Below, piece after piece: positions 23,848 through 34,764 of a stretch of 64,000 nt of DNA. The position numbers and the translations under genes are program-made. Below the pieces are notes generated by a model. The model was not told the origin of the DNA. It saw only the letters and a list, made by a program, of their open reading frames with translations, and ran no database searches. Each line of letters opens with the position of its first letter. The first letter of the stretch is position 1. The stretch is from contig JAGMUV010000001.1 of assembly GCA_020744425.1 (NCBI GenBank), positions 1,426,001-1,490,000 of the forward strand, in the 5' to 3' direction. The stretch comes from Dactylonectria macrodidyma. Lineage: Eukaryota > Ascomycota > Sordariomycetes > Hypocreales > Nectriaceae.

Positions 23848-26264
23848 ATGGCCACCAAGCCCGCCAGGAAGGACGATGCTGCGACATCGTCCAAGGCCCT
23901 CTCCAAGTCCGCCCCGCAGAAGGAGCTGTATCCCATGGTTAACTGGAAGTACGACCTGTTTCTCTACAGCGTCGGCAACATTGTCGACATGTTCTTTCGC
24001 GAGGTCGTGCCCAGGGGCGCCTGGCGCGTGCCTCAGTCTGGCCCTGTGCTCTTCGTCGCCGCACCTCATGCCAATCAGGTCAGTGCATTCCGGAGCTTCC
24101 ACAGGCTTTCACATGTCATGCCATGCCATGTCGCATCGGGATCTGTCTTTCACATGTACGCTGACGTCTTTTGCTTGCCCTACAGTTCGTCGATGCCCTC
24201 ATCCTCCAGCGCACGCTCCGCAACGAGGCGAATCGCCGAGTCTCCCTCCTCATCGCCCAGAAATCCGTCCATGGCTTCATCGGCTGGGGCTCCCGCCAGG
24301 TCGGCGCCGTGCCTGTCGGTCGCGCTCAGGACTCTGCCAAACCCGCCACTGGCACCATCTACCTTCCCGATCCCATCAACGACCCAACCCTGATCCGTGG
24401 TATTGGCACCAAGTTCGGCGAGGGCGAGGGTGAGGTTCAGGGCATGCTCTTCCTCCCCCCCGGCAAGAAGACGACGGGCGCCAACGTCGATATCGCCCAA
24501 ATCATCGGCCCCGAGGAAATCCGTGTCAAGCGACCATTTAAGGGCAAGTTGGCAATGCAACAGCTGACTGGTCGCGATGACATCGACGAGAGTGGCAACT
24601 TCACGAACAAGGACCTCAAGGGACCGGCTCCGGACTACCAGGGAACCAAGTACAAGCTGGCACCTCACATCGATCAGACCAAGGTGTACGAGGCCGTATT
24701 CTCCCGTCTGCGCAATGGCGGCTGCGTCGGTATCTTCCCAGAGGGTGGTAGCCACGACCGCACTGAGCTCCTGCCCCTCAAGGCCGGTGTCGCCATCATG
24801 GCCTTGGGCACGCTCGCCGAGGATCCCGACTGTGGCCTGAAGATAGTGCCCGTGGGCATGAACTACTTCCACGCCCACAAGTTCAGATCGCGCGCCGTCG
24901 TCGAGTTCGGTGCGCCTTTTGAGATCCCCCGACACCTCGTCGAGCTATATCGCAATAACCAGCGCCGTGAAGCCATCGGTCAGGTCATCGACACTGTCTA
25001 CCAGGCGCTCAGCTCTGTCACCGTATCGGCTCCCAACTACGACAACCTGATGATGATTCAGGCGGCACGCCGCCTCTACAACCCTACCGGCAAGAAGCTG
25101 CCACTTCCAGTCGTGGTAGAGCTCAACCGGCGCCTATCGATGGGCTACGAGCGATACAAGGATGACGAACGGATCACATCGCTCTCCGAGTCAGTTAAGG
25201 AATACAACTCGCAACTGCACTACCTCAACCTAAAGGACCACCAGGTCCAGTATGCTCGCATGTCCATTGTCAAGGTTATCTTCTATTCCATTTACCGCTC
25301 CGTTAAACTTCTCTTCCTCTTCATCTGCACAGTCCCCGGCCTGCTCTTGTTCTCGCCCGTTTTCGTTGCCACCAAGGTCATCAGCCGGCAGAAGGCCAAG
25401 ACAGCTCTGGCGGGCTCAACTGTCAAGATCCGAGGTCGCGACGTCATGGCAACGTGGAAAATCCTGGTCGCGATAGGTGTCGCACCCATGCTGTACCACT
25501 TCTACTCGATCCTCCTTGTTATCAAAGTGTGGCACGACAGGCTCTGGGGCTACGTCCCCGAGTGGGTACCGCTGTGGACCATGTACTTTGCTATCTGGCC
25601 GGTCATGGTCGGCATCACGTTTGCGGCGCTCCGTTTCGGCGAGGTTGGCATGGACATCTTCAAGTCGCTGCGACCACTAGTGCTGTGCCTGCAGCCATCG
25701 TCGAGCTACAACATCCAGACGCTGCGAGTCAAGCGGGCGGAGCTGAGCGCACAGGTAACGGAGCTCATCAACACGCTGGGACCGGAGATGTTCCCCGACT
25801 TTGACAAGGCACGCCTGGTACCTGACATCCTTAAGATGGAGACGGGTGGCTCGCAGCCAACGTCACCCCAGGCACGTCGACGCCGTGACAGCGACCAGTC
25901 AAGTACTGGCTTCGAGCCAGAGACACCTCCAGCTTTGTCCCGACGAAGCACCACCCAATCCAGCCGAGCCCTGCCCCGTAACGATTCGTTTAGCAACATT
26001 GGAAGTGTGGGTATCTTCTCGACACGACCGCCGTCCCGAGCGCGTAGCCGATCACGGTCGAGCAGCAGTGGAGGCGGTTTTGGGTCGGGTGGGTTCCCGC
26101 TCAGCGGCTTCACGACCTTGGACTCTGCGGGTGGTTTCGATGAAGCGAGCCGCAAGATCCGGGAGGCGATGAAAACGCGAAGGCGCAAGACACAAGGACA
26201 GGAACAGGAGGAGGAGGATAGCGAAGAGGACGAATACAATGAGGCGAGGAAGAAGGATGTCTAA
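23848..26264 (+). CDS. SCT1: Glycerol-3-phosphate / DHAP acyltransferase (SCT1/GPT2 family)
   Basis: First acylation step of phospholipid and triacylglycerol synthesis, at the ER membrane. Exons are 23848-24078 and 24186-26264 (107-nt intron), giving 769 residues, about the length of yeast Sct1/Gpt2. Motif I is APHANQ|FVDA, with His74 and Asp80; the intron falls between Gln77 and Phe78, inside the motif. The glycerol-3-phosphate site is GIFPEGGSHDR (from Phe261). C-terminal hydrophobic segments are seen at about 440-475 (VKLLFLFICTVPGLLLFSPV), around IGVAPMLYHFYSILLVI and around FAIWPVMVGITFAALRFG. The tail is Ser/Arg-rich with acidic EEEDSEEDE, a likely phosphorylated region as in the yeast enzymes. 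The frame choice is certain from the motif join. Confidence 0.95.
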
Positions 26265-27647
26265 GAAGTTACATCATGATGAGGATGAGGAGGATGAGGA
26301 GGACGCGTTGATAGGGCACTAGCGGACAAGCGAACAGACAGCTTGTATGCATTCTGTGCGGTTGAGCAAGTTTTTGTGTTATATATATAGCTGGGACGGG
26401 TTACATGATCTCTGGGTGGTTTCTTTAATCTTGTCCAATGTCGTGTATTGGTTGAATAGGAGGAATATCTTGGGATAAGGGTTGGCAAGTGGGCTGGGGG
26501 TGATGCTCGATAAGCGGCCTGTTAGTAGTTTCTTTTATTCCCGTTAGATACCATACCTTCAGATGAGACTTGTTAGTCTCGAAGCTCGATTTCGTGGCCA
26601 GGTGATGATGAATCGAAGGCAATTGCTTTGAAGCCGTCTTTTGCCTAGAGATAACGTCTTGACAAGCAATCAAGCTGCTCATTGACAGCCTACGTATTGA
26701 AACTCGATAGGATGCGATGACACAGGTTCTCTTCCCCGCAGTCCCTGACCAAGTACCAACCAAATGCTGGGGTCGGACTTCCGAGCCCACCCTCACTCAG
26801 GGCTGCCCAATGAGGCAGAAACCAATTCGCAAGCGGATTCGTCATGCTGAGTTACACGATGGCCTGCTGGTCAACTGGCCTCACTGACTTAGCGGGAGAC
26901 GCAACCAAAGCGGGGGGGAGGAGCGGCTTGCAACCTGTCATGACGAACAGCAGCCGGCGCCATTGCAGCGAGGGGCAGCGCCGTTGGTGGGGCTGGCAGG
27001 GGGCCATCATGTCTAGGCAGGTTGAAGCCCGGGATGGCGCATGATTGCGAATGGGGGAGTTTTGCGTTAGGAGGGGGAGCTCGGATCTGATAACTTTGGC
27101 GTCGTCGGCACCTGCGGATGGGCAGACCGCATGGTTCGGGTTCGGAGATACGCGGCTTGTTGCGATATTGGGAGTGAGTTTGGTTGACGACTGCAAAAGA
27201 CCGAGATGGACGTCGTTCAGGCGGTCAGGGCTGGTCAAGTATTTGATTCCTCCGCATGCAAGGCAATGACTTGAACTCTCGTCGCCGTCAAATCTGAGTT
27301 TTCTCTCGCCATTTCCTCCATCTCAGTTTTATTCTGCTCCGACAGCCACAGACACCAATTCTAAGCCATCTGCCTATCCCCCACCTATCCGACAAAGACG
27401 CTATCCCACCCGCCGAGCCGACCCCGACCTGCAAAGCCAAAAACCTGCCCGCCCGGAGACTGAATGAAGCCAAGATCGTCAAATCCGAGTGGATAGCTCC
27501 CCTTCGCAGCGACATTTCGAGTCCCGTTTTTTTTCTTGGTCCAAGGCCGTGTAGCGTGCGCAATCGCAAAGCGACACGACGTCGTCGATCTCCCATTATC
27601 AATCTAAAAAAGCCCTACACCCCCACCCTCCGAAGCCGTCCTCCGCG
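26265..27647. other. Intergenic, no gene seen
   Basis: This holds the 3' UTR of the acyltransferase and the promoter of AIM32. Short frames only. No repeat or RNA gene was recognised. Confidence 0.5.
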
Positions 27648-28981
27648 ATGCCTCCTCCTCCACCTCCCTCCTCCAACACCACCGCCCATCGCAACCCCCC
27701 GCGCATGCCCGTGAAGCAGAAGATGGCATTTGCAATAAAGTCACTCGTCAGCTCCGTCCTCGGCGGCGGCCGGGGCCCACAGCCGCCGGCCGTATCGGAG
27801 CTATTCACCAAGACGGACCCAGCCGTCGACGGCGACGACTGCCTGCACGACTGCGACAGCTGCTCGGTGAAGTACCCGCGCGGCTTCAAGATCGACACCG
27901 ACGACGTGATGTACGGCCAGATCAAGGCCTGGAGCACGCATCTCCTCGTCGGTACTGGCAAGGCGGACTGGGTGCGCGACGTGGCCGATGAGAAGGGCAG
28001 TGTCATGGAGGCCGTGGAGAAAGCCAGTTCGCCAACCAACGGGGTGAGTTTCCTTATTATGCACAGGATACGCCCATCTTGAGTTTCAGTAGCATGAACG
28101 GTACTAGCTAAATTCCCTCCCAGAACCTGAAGCTCTCTGCTTCCAACATACCCACTCCTCACGACACCCACGACTACTCGGAGCCCACCACCGCCCTCCT
28201 CCTACCAGCCTTCACCCTCATCCACAACGTCCACCCTCTCAATGCGCCACAGCTCGTTTCCGACGTCATCTCGCACGCCCCGACCAGCACGTCGCCCATG
28301 ACGCCCTTCTCCCTTCCGGCCTCGCTACCGTCGCCGAGCCCGGGTAAGGTGCCAGACCTGACAACGACCGACTGCCCGCATCGGGTCGTCATTCTCATGT
28401 GCAGTCAGCGAACGCGCGATGTGCGCTGCGGCCAGAGCGCTCCGCTATTGCGCAAAGAGCTCGAGCGACAGCTGCGGCCGCTGGGCTTGTATCGAGATCT
28501 GCATGACGAGCGGCCGGGCGGCGTGGGCATCTACTTTATTAGCCATGTGGGTGGTCACAAGTACTCGGCCAACGTCATGGTGTACCGTCGGCCGAATGCG
28601 TTTGGACTGGATGACGAAGGGACCGAGGCCAAGGAAGATGCCAAGGAAACGACTAACGGGGACACAAACGAAACCAACGGAATCGATGGTACCAACACCA
28701 CTAACGGAACCAACGGCGCAAACGGCACTAACGGAACAGAGAATAACACCAATGGAACTAATGGTACAAACGGAACAACAAAGGAAACCAACGGCAACGA
28801 GAAGGAAAAGACCGAGGACACAGGCTTCGTAGGCGCTGCGCAATGCATCTGGCTCGCGCGCGTGATGCCTGAGGATTGTGAAAACCTCGTCAAGTACACA
28901 GTGCTGCGAGGAAAAGTGGTCAAGCCCGAGAGCCAGCTGAGAGGAGGCTTCGACAGAGGCAGAGGGGTAATGAGTTGGTGA
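27648..28981 (+). CDS. AIM32: AIM32-type thioredoxin-like [2Fe-2S] protein
   Basis: Sucrase/ferredoxin-like family; yeast Aim32 is a mitochondrial [2Fe-2S] protein with a redox role. Exons are 27648-28043 and 28124-28981 (80-nt intron), giving 417 residues. The N-terminal part has CLHDCDSCSVKYPRGFKID. The second part carries the cluster signature CSQRTRDVRC (C-x8-C), then GQSAPLL, and HVGGHKYSANVMVY (H-x3-H), matching the 2Cys-2His ligand pattern known in the family. After it lies a low-complexity insert of about 50 residues built from Thr-Asn-Gly repeats (about 28650-28800). The end has CIWLARVMPEDCENLVKYTVLRGKV-type conserved sequence. No clear mitochondrial presequence is visible beyond a Pro-rich basic start. 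The ATG used is the first in the exon; Met20 or Met26 are alternatives. Confidence 0.9.
28650..28800 (+). repeat. In-frame Thr-Asn-Gly codon repeat inside AIM32
   Basis: Imperfect 6- and 9-bp repeats of the ACN-AAY-GGN type encode TNG, NGT and TNE units. The run keeps frame throughout. It is likely length-polymorphic between strains. Confidence 0.75.
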
Positions 28982-30745
28982 TGAAAATATCATGAACGAG
29001 GAGCTGGTTGGCTATGAAGACACTGTTCTGGTTCTACTCAACGAGCGGAGACTGAACTGGAGCCAATTGTGATGTTCACATTAGATACGGGTCATGATAC
29101 CTCGGCCAACGACCTGGCCAGGAACAAAAGGCGCTTGGCTACGGAGAGGTACCTAGTTTTTCTAAAATAGATGGGAATAGACATTTGGGGGGAAACCACT
29201 ACGGGAGTGGCTTAAACTCTGTCGGTTTCTAAATCAACTTCAGAGTATGACAGTATGCATATTAGTAGCGTTGCCCGTGTATCACCACCAGCCCAATTAG
29301 TCTTATCTGGAATAAGCATCATAGCGATGGGCATTCTTGTCTCAGATTACGGTGCAGTCAACCGTGCAGCAGTTCGCAGAAGCAAGCATTCGATAGATGA
29401 CGAACCCGCTGGTATTTTTCCTCTCCTAAGACAGGAAACTGCCCCGACGCACAGGTCTCGCGATTCGCCCGTCAAAGTCAAACAATGGGTCCGAAACAGT
29501 GCGAGTCGAGAAACCTGCAAACCCACCATCGCCGTTGGCCACGTTTTGTCTTGTTCGTTCTTGCGAGTGTGCTTGATCGTCAAGCCGTGGCGTTTGTTCT
29601 GAAACGCCAACCGTCAAGGGTTAGCGTTGGTGGATGGATGGATGGCGATAGGCCTCCCGGTACCACCTTGAAGTGCGTTTTGATTCCGTCTTGGTTTTGG
29701 TCGGTTTCTCGTACCAAGCTTCTTGTGAAGGCTGTTCCAACATGTTTGTGTGTTTCTTCGCGGTTCTTGGTATAATTATAATTGAGCTTGGCATGAATCG
29801 GCTCGGCGACGACGGAGCATGGGAGCAGCGCGGCAACACAGTGCTTTGAAGGGATTGCGAACCATTCTTGAGCTTGCCCAAGCGCACGCCCCGGGACATC
29901 CGTCCAGAGAGTCTCGGGATACTAAAACTCAAGCTAAATTGTACCTATCTGTTCTCTTTTTTTCTTCTTTTTTTTGGTTGTTGTAATTATAGAACAAGCT
30001 AAAGCCACCAACTGTCAATCCTGACGTTCCAAACTACCTCCCTCCCATCCGCTCTGACGCGCTGGCGCCACCGTCAAAAAGCTCCGACGTCTCAAACTAC
30101 CCAGCAATTGCCGCCTCCTTGGCTGTAGATCCCTGCCCAGCCTCCGATCGCCCAGGGGAAAGGGGGGGTGGTCGGTTGCTACTACCAAACAAGCGAAGCT
30201 CTTTAAAACGGAGGCAAGAAGAAAAAACGCTACCGTCTGTGGCTCGGAAGGCTCCAAGTCCGGGAGGCTCTGCAACCTTCGCCAAGACGGTGGGCGCCGT
30301 TGTCGCGTGGGGGGAAAGGAGAAGCATCGGGGTCACCCTCGTTTGGGGCGTTACCGGCTATAGTGACGGTTCTTCCGGGACGGGGAAAGCTGGTTTGTGT
30401 TGCGGATCAAAGTCGCGATGCTGAAGCTTGAAAGGTTGGATCTGCGTGGGAGAGCTGGGGTGTCTTGGTATCGGATGCCAAGGAGGGAGGGAACGTCCAT
30501 GTGGCTATATATCGATGCCGTTCTGGATGAAAAGCTTGCTCATCTCAGCCTCTTTCCTATTTTCAGCCCGTTACTTTCATCTCGTCTTAATTTCATTCTC
30601 TTGTTCACGGTCTGGGACCTGCTTGTTCTTGTTGTGTCTTGCCTTTCCGATCCCCAGAGCTGTGCTCTCGTCAAAAGAAAGGCCGCCTCAACGTCGAAAT
30701 CACAGACATTGCAGAGCACCTCGTTCCGACACATCATCGTTCACC
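28982..30745. other. Intergenic upstream of the secreted peptide gene
   Basis: No gene is convincing. A GGAT microsatellite lies near 29632-29645. The last 250 bp hold a TATA box (30506) and a pyrimidine-rich leader for the downstream gene. Confidence 0.5.
30506..30512 (+). promoter_or_regulatory. TATA box of the secreted peptide gene
   Basis: TATATAT lies 240 bp upstream of the ATG at 30746 and is followed by a CT-rich stretch from about 30540. This suggests regulated, TATA-driven transcription with a leader of roughly 150-200 nt. Confidence 0.5.
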
Positions 30746-31328
30746 ATGAGGACCGCCAGCGCTCTCGCCTTCCTCCTCGCCGTCGTGGTGCCTCTCACTG
30801 CCTCGCTCCCTACATCGAACAGCGGTAAGCTCGAGAGCCATTGAGGGATAGCAACGTGAACGGGTCACTGACTGCCCGGGAACAGCAATCACTAGACCTC
30901 CAATCCAGGCTCGATGGCCCATTCTGAAGCCTCGCTTTCTCAATGTTACTGAGCCTGAGGACATCCCCGACGACCCAACCGTGCCGGTACCGGGCAAACC
31001 AATCCTGGTGCCAGCCGATGGTGTAAGATATCTAACATTGTCTAGCAATATCACTAGCTAACGGACCTCTAGAGTGTTTTGATCGACGAACGTGACATGG
31101 CACCCTATCGCAAGTCCTTCAAACCTCGCCGACGTGTCAAGAAGCGCCATCTGGAAGCTCGTCAAAAGCGTGATCAGAATGGTGGCATAGTCGTTACCAT
31201 TGTCAACCTTGATCAACCAGAAGAAGGTACGTTGCTCAATTAACCCCCATGTGTGTTAAGCGAGAGTGCAAGCGCTAATTCTCTAAACAGCGGTCAAACT
31301 TTCTCCATTCAATGGAACAGCTATTTAA
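30746..31328 (+). CDS. Small secreted protein with Kex2-type sites, putative peptide precursor
   Basis: A four-exon gene (30746-30824, 30886-31022, 31073-31226, 31291-31328) encoding 135 residues; all three introns have standard ends. Residues 1-20 form a signal peptide (MRTASALAFLLAVVVPLTAS). The mature part has no Cys. Residues 46-78 are Pro- and acid-rich. A strongly basic patch at 86-105 contains RRR (91-93), KKR (95-97) and QKR (103-105), which are Kex2-type dibasic sites. Cleavage after Arg105 would release a C-terminal peptide of 30 residues beginning DQNGG. I recognise no family. The signal peptide, small exons and dibasic sites suggest a secreted peptide or effector-like protein, which is inference. 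Confidence 0.7.
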
Positions 31329-33223
31329 GAATCTGCGCAGTATCGCTTCCTGCCGCCTGGTTCGGTGGAAGACTTGAGACTGGAGATGACTACACTCGTT
31401 AATGTGCAATGCCCACGGATAAAGATATACAAGAATACGCTTTTAGATTTTAGGGCAGCCCGGTTATGGCCTTGGTATGGTTTGGATAACTATGTCGCAA
31501 TCAACTGATTTTGGATATGTAAACGCCTTGAGACGCGTTGTGTGACGACTGGTGTTGCAGGCGTTACTGGTATCTATAGTGTGATGTGGATGAAGATCAA
31601 ACGCCGACTCAAACGTGAAGAAGCTGGGGACCTTGTCTATCTTTTGCATGTGGGCTCATCGAGTGTCTTCTTTAACCGAGGGGATGGTGTTGCGTGAGGC
31701 TCTAGGGTAGTGCGGAGGGTGTGTTTGAGCGGGTTTGATGACGCGGCCTGCGATTCTTGACTCGAACATGCAAATATTACAACGCCAGCACTACTGGAAT
31801 CTACTATTTGATTCACTAGTTCCATTTTTATGGAGAAGAGGCGGCGTGACACAGTTCTTGTGCTACAAATAAATTATCGTTCTGAATTTATTCATCATAT
31901 TTCTAGCTGGTTGAGTATGAATATATGGTAGTTCACAGAATAGCATATGTCTAAAATATGCCACTTGAGACAATAATTCAGGAAGAAATAAAAGCCATGG
32001 CCACCTTAATTGATGCTTATATGTGTTGTTTCATCCTGCCGTACGAGAATTCCCGCTGGGTCCCTGCAGATGAAGGGATTCGAAGTCGTTGAGCCATTTA
32101 CCTTATTGAGTCAGATTCTGGCCAACTAGCCAATCACGAGCGGCCAAGCGAACGTTTATTAGGCGCTATGCATTTCAACGGCCACAATTGCACCAAGATT
32201 CGTCTACGAGATGTTCATGTGATATACTAATAGTAACCCATATACTGCAATAAAATCCCTTAGTTCTCATTCGTTTATTAACTCTTAGAGTAGAGGGCAG
32301 GGAGGTGCTCGAGAGCTGAGGAAGAGAGCAGCAACACACCTGCAGATAAAAAGGATAATTATGGCCACCGAAGTCGTAGCAAGTTGAGCTTGCGCTAATT
32401 GAAATTGTCGAAGATGGACGTTTGCAACTTTGACTGCTCTTATCAGACCTATGGTACCTTGAATCAATATAAAGTTCTAATTACTACCCTGCACTAACAG
32501 CATGAACCAACGAGGTTAACACACCTCGAAGTAACCTCGGTTAAGATAAATGTGAGAATGAAACTCGCGGTGATTTTACATGGAGTAGGTGAGCACAAGG
32601 ACATAAGAGAACCCTCATGCTAGGATTGATTGATATTTCATCTTCATTTGATACCGTACTTGTAGCTACTATGTATAGTATCAGTTGCACCCGGACCCGG
32701 AACCTTGGACACAAGCGGCTTGGCTTCCTTGACAAGTTAATGCACATTCATCATTCATATTGTATGATCACATGCAAGGTAGGGATGAAATAAGTGGTGA
32801 GCGGAACGTGATTCCTCATGGCATTTCGAGTCGTTGTCGTCTATATACTTGTTCGTCTGTTTTCCCTCGCAGATGGCTTAATTTCTAAATATACAATGCC
32901 AATCAATCTTTGACGCATATCATTGTGTCGTCAACCCATGTGCCATAGAAACCGTGTCCCGTATCCCAACATAACGCCTTGTGCTGATCGTGTGATCCCA
33001 TAAACGATGCCCGCCGTGATGATTCGCCATCATTGTCCCCTATCCCAGAAAATCTCCTCCTGGATGCTTCGTCAACAGCAGATTACCACTTCCAGTCAAC
33101 CTCGTGACTACCATTTCTACCCATTGCATGTCGTGTCTGTAAAAGCCCCCAGGAAACGCCGTGCCCATAACTACAACAAAGTGTTTGTACTCGGAATCGA
33201 AACGGAAGAATGAGCTGCCGCAA
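31329..33223. other. Intergenic between two convergent small genes
   Basis: This is AT-rich sequence with no coding frame of note. It contains the 3' ends of the plus-strand peptide gene and the minus-strand membrane protein gene. Confidence 0.5.
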
Positions 33224-33391
33224 TCACGCGTCCACGATGTCGTTGGAGGAGCTGCTGCTGGCGCTGGACCCGGAGGTGACACTCATGTTCTTCTTGACGA
33301 CGCTGACTAGCTTCCAGATGCCGAAGGACACGCCTGCGAGCAGGACGAAGAGGATGATGATGATGACAGCGATGACGTCGTTCTTCTTCAT
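33224..33391 (-). CDS. 55-residue single-pass membrane protein
   Basis: The frame encodes 55 residues and starts at an ideal fungal context, GCCGCCACCATG. It begins MKKNDV, followed by a hydrophobic helix (residues 6-31, including AVIIIILFVLLAGVSFGIW), a basic KK pair at 33-34 and a Ser-rich tail ending NDIVDA. The topology suggests a small tail-exposed membrane protein. Upstream on the same strand an intron-like segment (33564-33501) has GTATGT...CTGAC...TAG ends and would lie in the 5' UTR, preceded by a CT-rich leader. Both points argue for a real gene. I recognise no family and can give no function. Confidence 0.6.
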   Translation of the reverse strand: MKKNDVIAVIIIILFVLLAGVSFGIWKLVSVVKKNMSVTSGSSASSSSSNDIVDA

Positions 33392-33500
33392 GGTGGCGGC
33401 TGTGTCGTCGAGGAGGGTGAGGTTGTGGGAGCGTCAATGGGCTATTGGGACGAGAGAAGGGTGATTGTAACAGCGGATGTCGTGGTAGAAGATCTGGATT

Positions 33501-33564
33501 CTAGTCAGTCAGCTTGAATAGTTCAGAGTGGGATGGATAGTTGGAAGATGCAGGTTTGACATAC
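33501..33564 (-). other. Probable 5'-UTR intron of the 55-residue membrane protein gene
   Basis: On the minus strand the donor GTATGT (33564-33559) and the acceptor CTGACTGACTAG (ending 33501) bracket 64 nt, a usual intron length here. It is not in a coding frame. The start codon lies 109 nt downstream. Confidence 0.5.
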
Positions 33565-34764
33565 CGAGTAAAGTGCTCGCGTCGGAAGAGAAGAAAGAAG
33601 GTAAAGGTGCGCGGGGTGGGATTGGCGTCGTTGACCGTCCAACCAAATGTGCTAGGGTCGGGTTGGTGATGGTGTCGCAAGGGAAACGGATCAGCCGGCA
33701 AACGTCCTCGTAACAAGTGTATCGTGTGGTTTGTCTTAATGAAAACCGGTCGGAATAATCGTCAAAATTCGTAGAATAGGTTCGTCAAGTTCAAGAAGAC
33801 ATGAATGCAGGATTGATTGGAATGCGGGTTTCTGGCAGAAGCTCTTTGTGGCAGCTTCGCAGATATAGGTTCGTTGCCCCGCCACCTATTTTCTGACGCG
33901 GCGCGGCGCAAACGGGAAAAAAAAGGGCAAGGCTGGGACCAGATCCCGGTGCCCAGCCGCTGGAAATCCGATTGTACAGGGGTGTATAGTGGACCTCCTA
34001 CAGGGGTCGCGCGCCCCTCTGACACCTGCTAAAGTGCTCTGAACGGCGCATCACCAGGGCATTTTTTCACTTCCAAGTTCCCAGCCTCGTTCAACGACAA
34101 CTCATTGTCTTTCATTGGGTGTCGAAATGGAATGCCTAAAGATGCCATCTCGCCTCGTTTCAGAGTCATCGACTGTGGAGAGTTATACATGGTGCATTTC
34201 CCTGATTCATCTTCCCAAGAGTCTTCGGAACTGACTGATGCACCTCTCAACAGGAGTACACAGTTTGATACTATTCAACGCAAACCCCCAAAACAATTGC
34301 ATTACATCAGTGTTGAATCCTTCACTTCTCATTCATCTCGAAAAGTTGGTGGAAATCTCTTCTCTCTTTTAATCACCTGCTCCTTGTTTGTGAACCCGCC
34401 TCTGGTAATCTCTGCAATCATTCACGTAATTGCATGCTTCCTCACATCCGTACCAATGTGTGGCATGGCGTTCAAAGTCATCTTCCCTAGTGTAGCAATT
34501 AAAAATACATTCATTCACCTGAGTGCACCTGATTGAACTCGGCAATGGCGCAACTCACATGACTCATGTCTGCGAAGCCTGAACCGTCTGGATTGCTTCT
34601 CAAATGATCCCATTCAATCCTTCACCATCAGAAACCAAGGTCTTCATGACCTGCATCGATCGCCAGAACGCCTCCGGAGATCGCAGCAATAGCCAGCAAT
34701 CCCTATCAACAAAATGTCTTCCAAGTCTGCTACATGGTGAACGGCAGGAAATTAGCGTACGGCC
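33565..34764. other. Intergenic between the small membrane protein gene and HP1
   Basis: The left end is the promoter of the small minus-strand gene, and the right end is the 3' region of HP1. An open frame of 143 codons on the plus strand (34105-34536) has no recognisable features and overlaps the HP1 3' region antisense. I treat it as chance. Confidence 0.45.

Noticed and set aside
24180..24935. 251-codon minus-strand frame antisense to the acyltransferase
   Set aside because: Shadow of a coding exon with strong codon bias.
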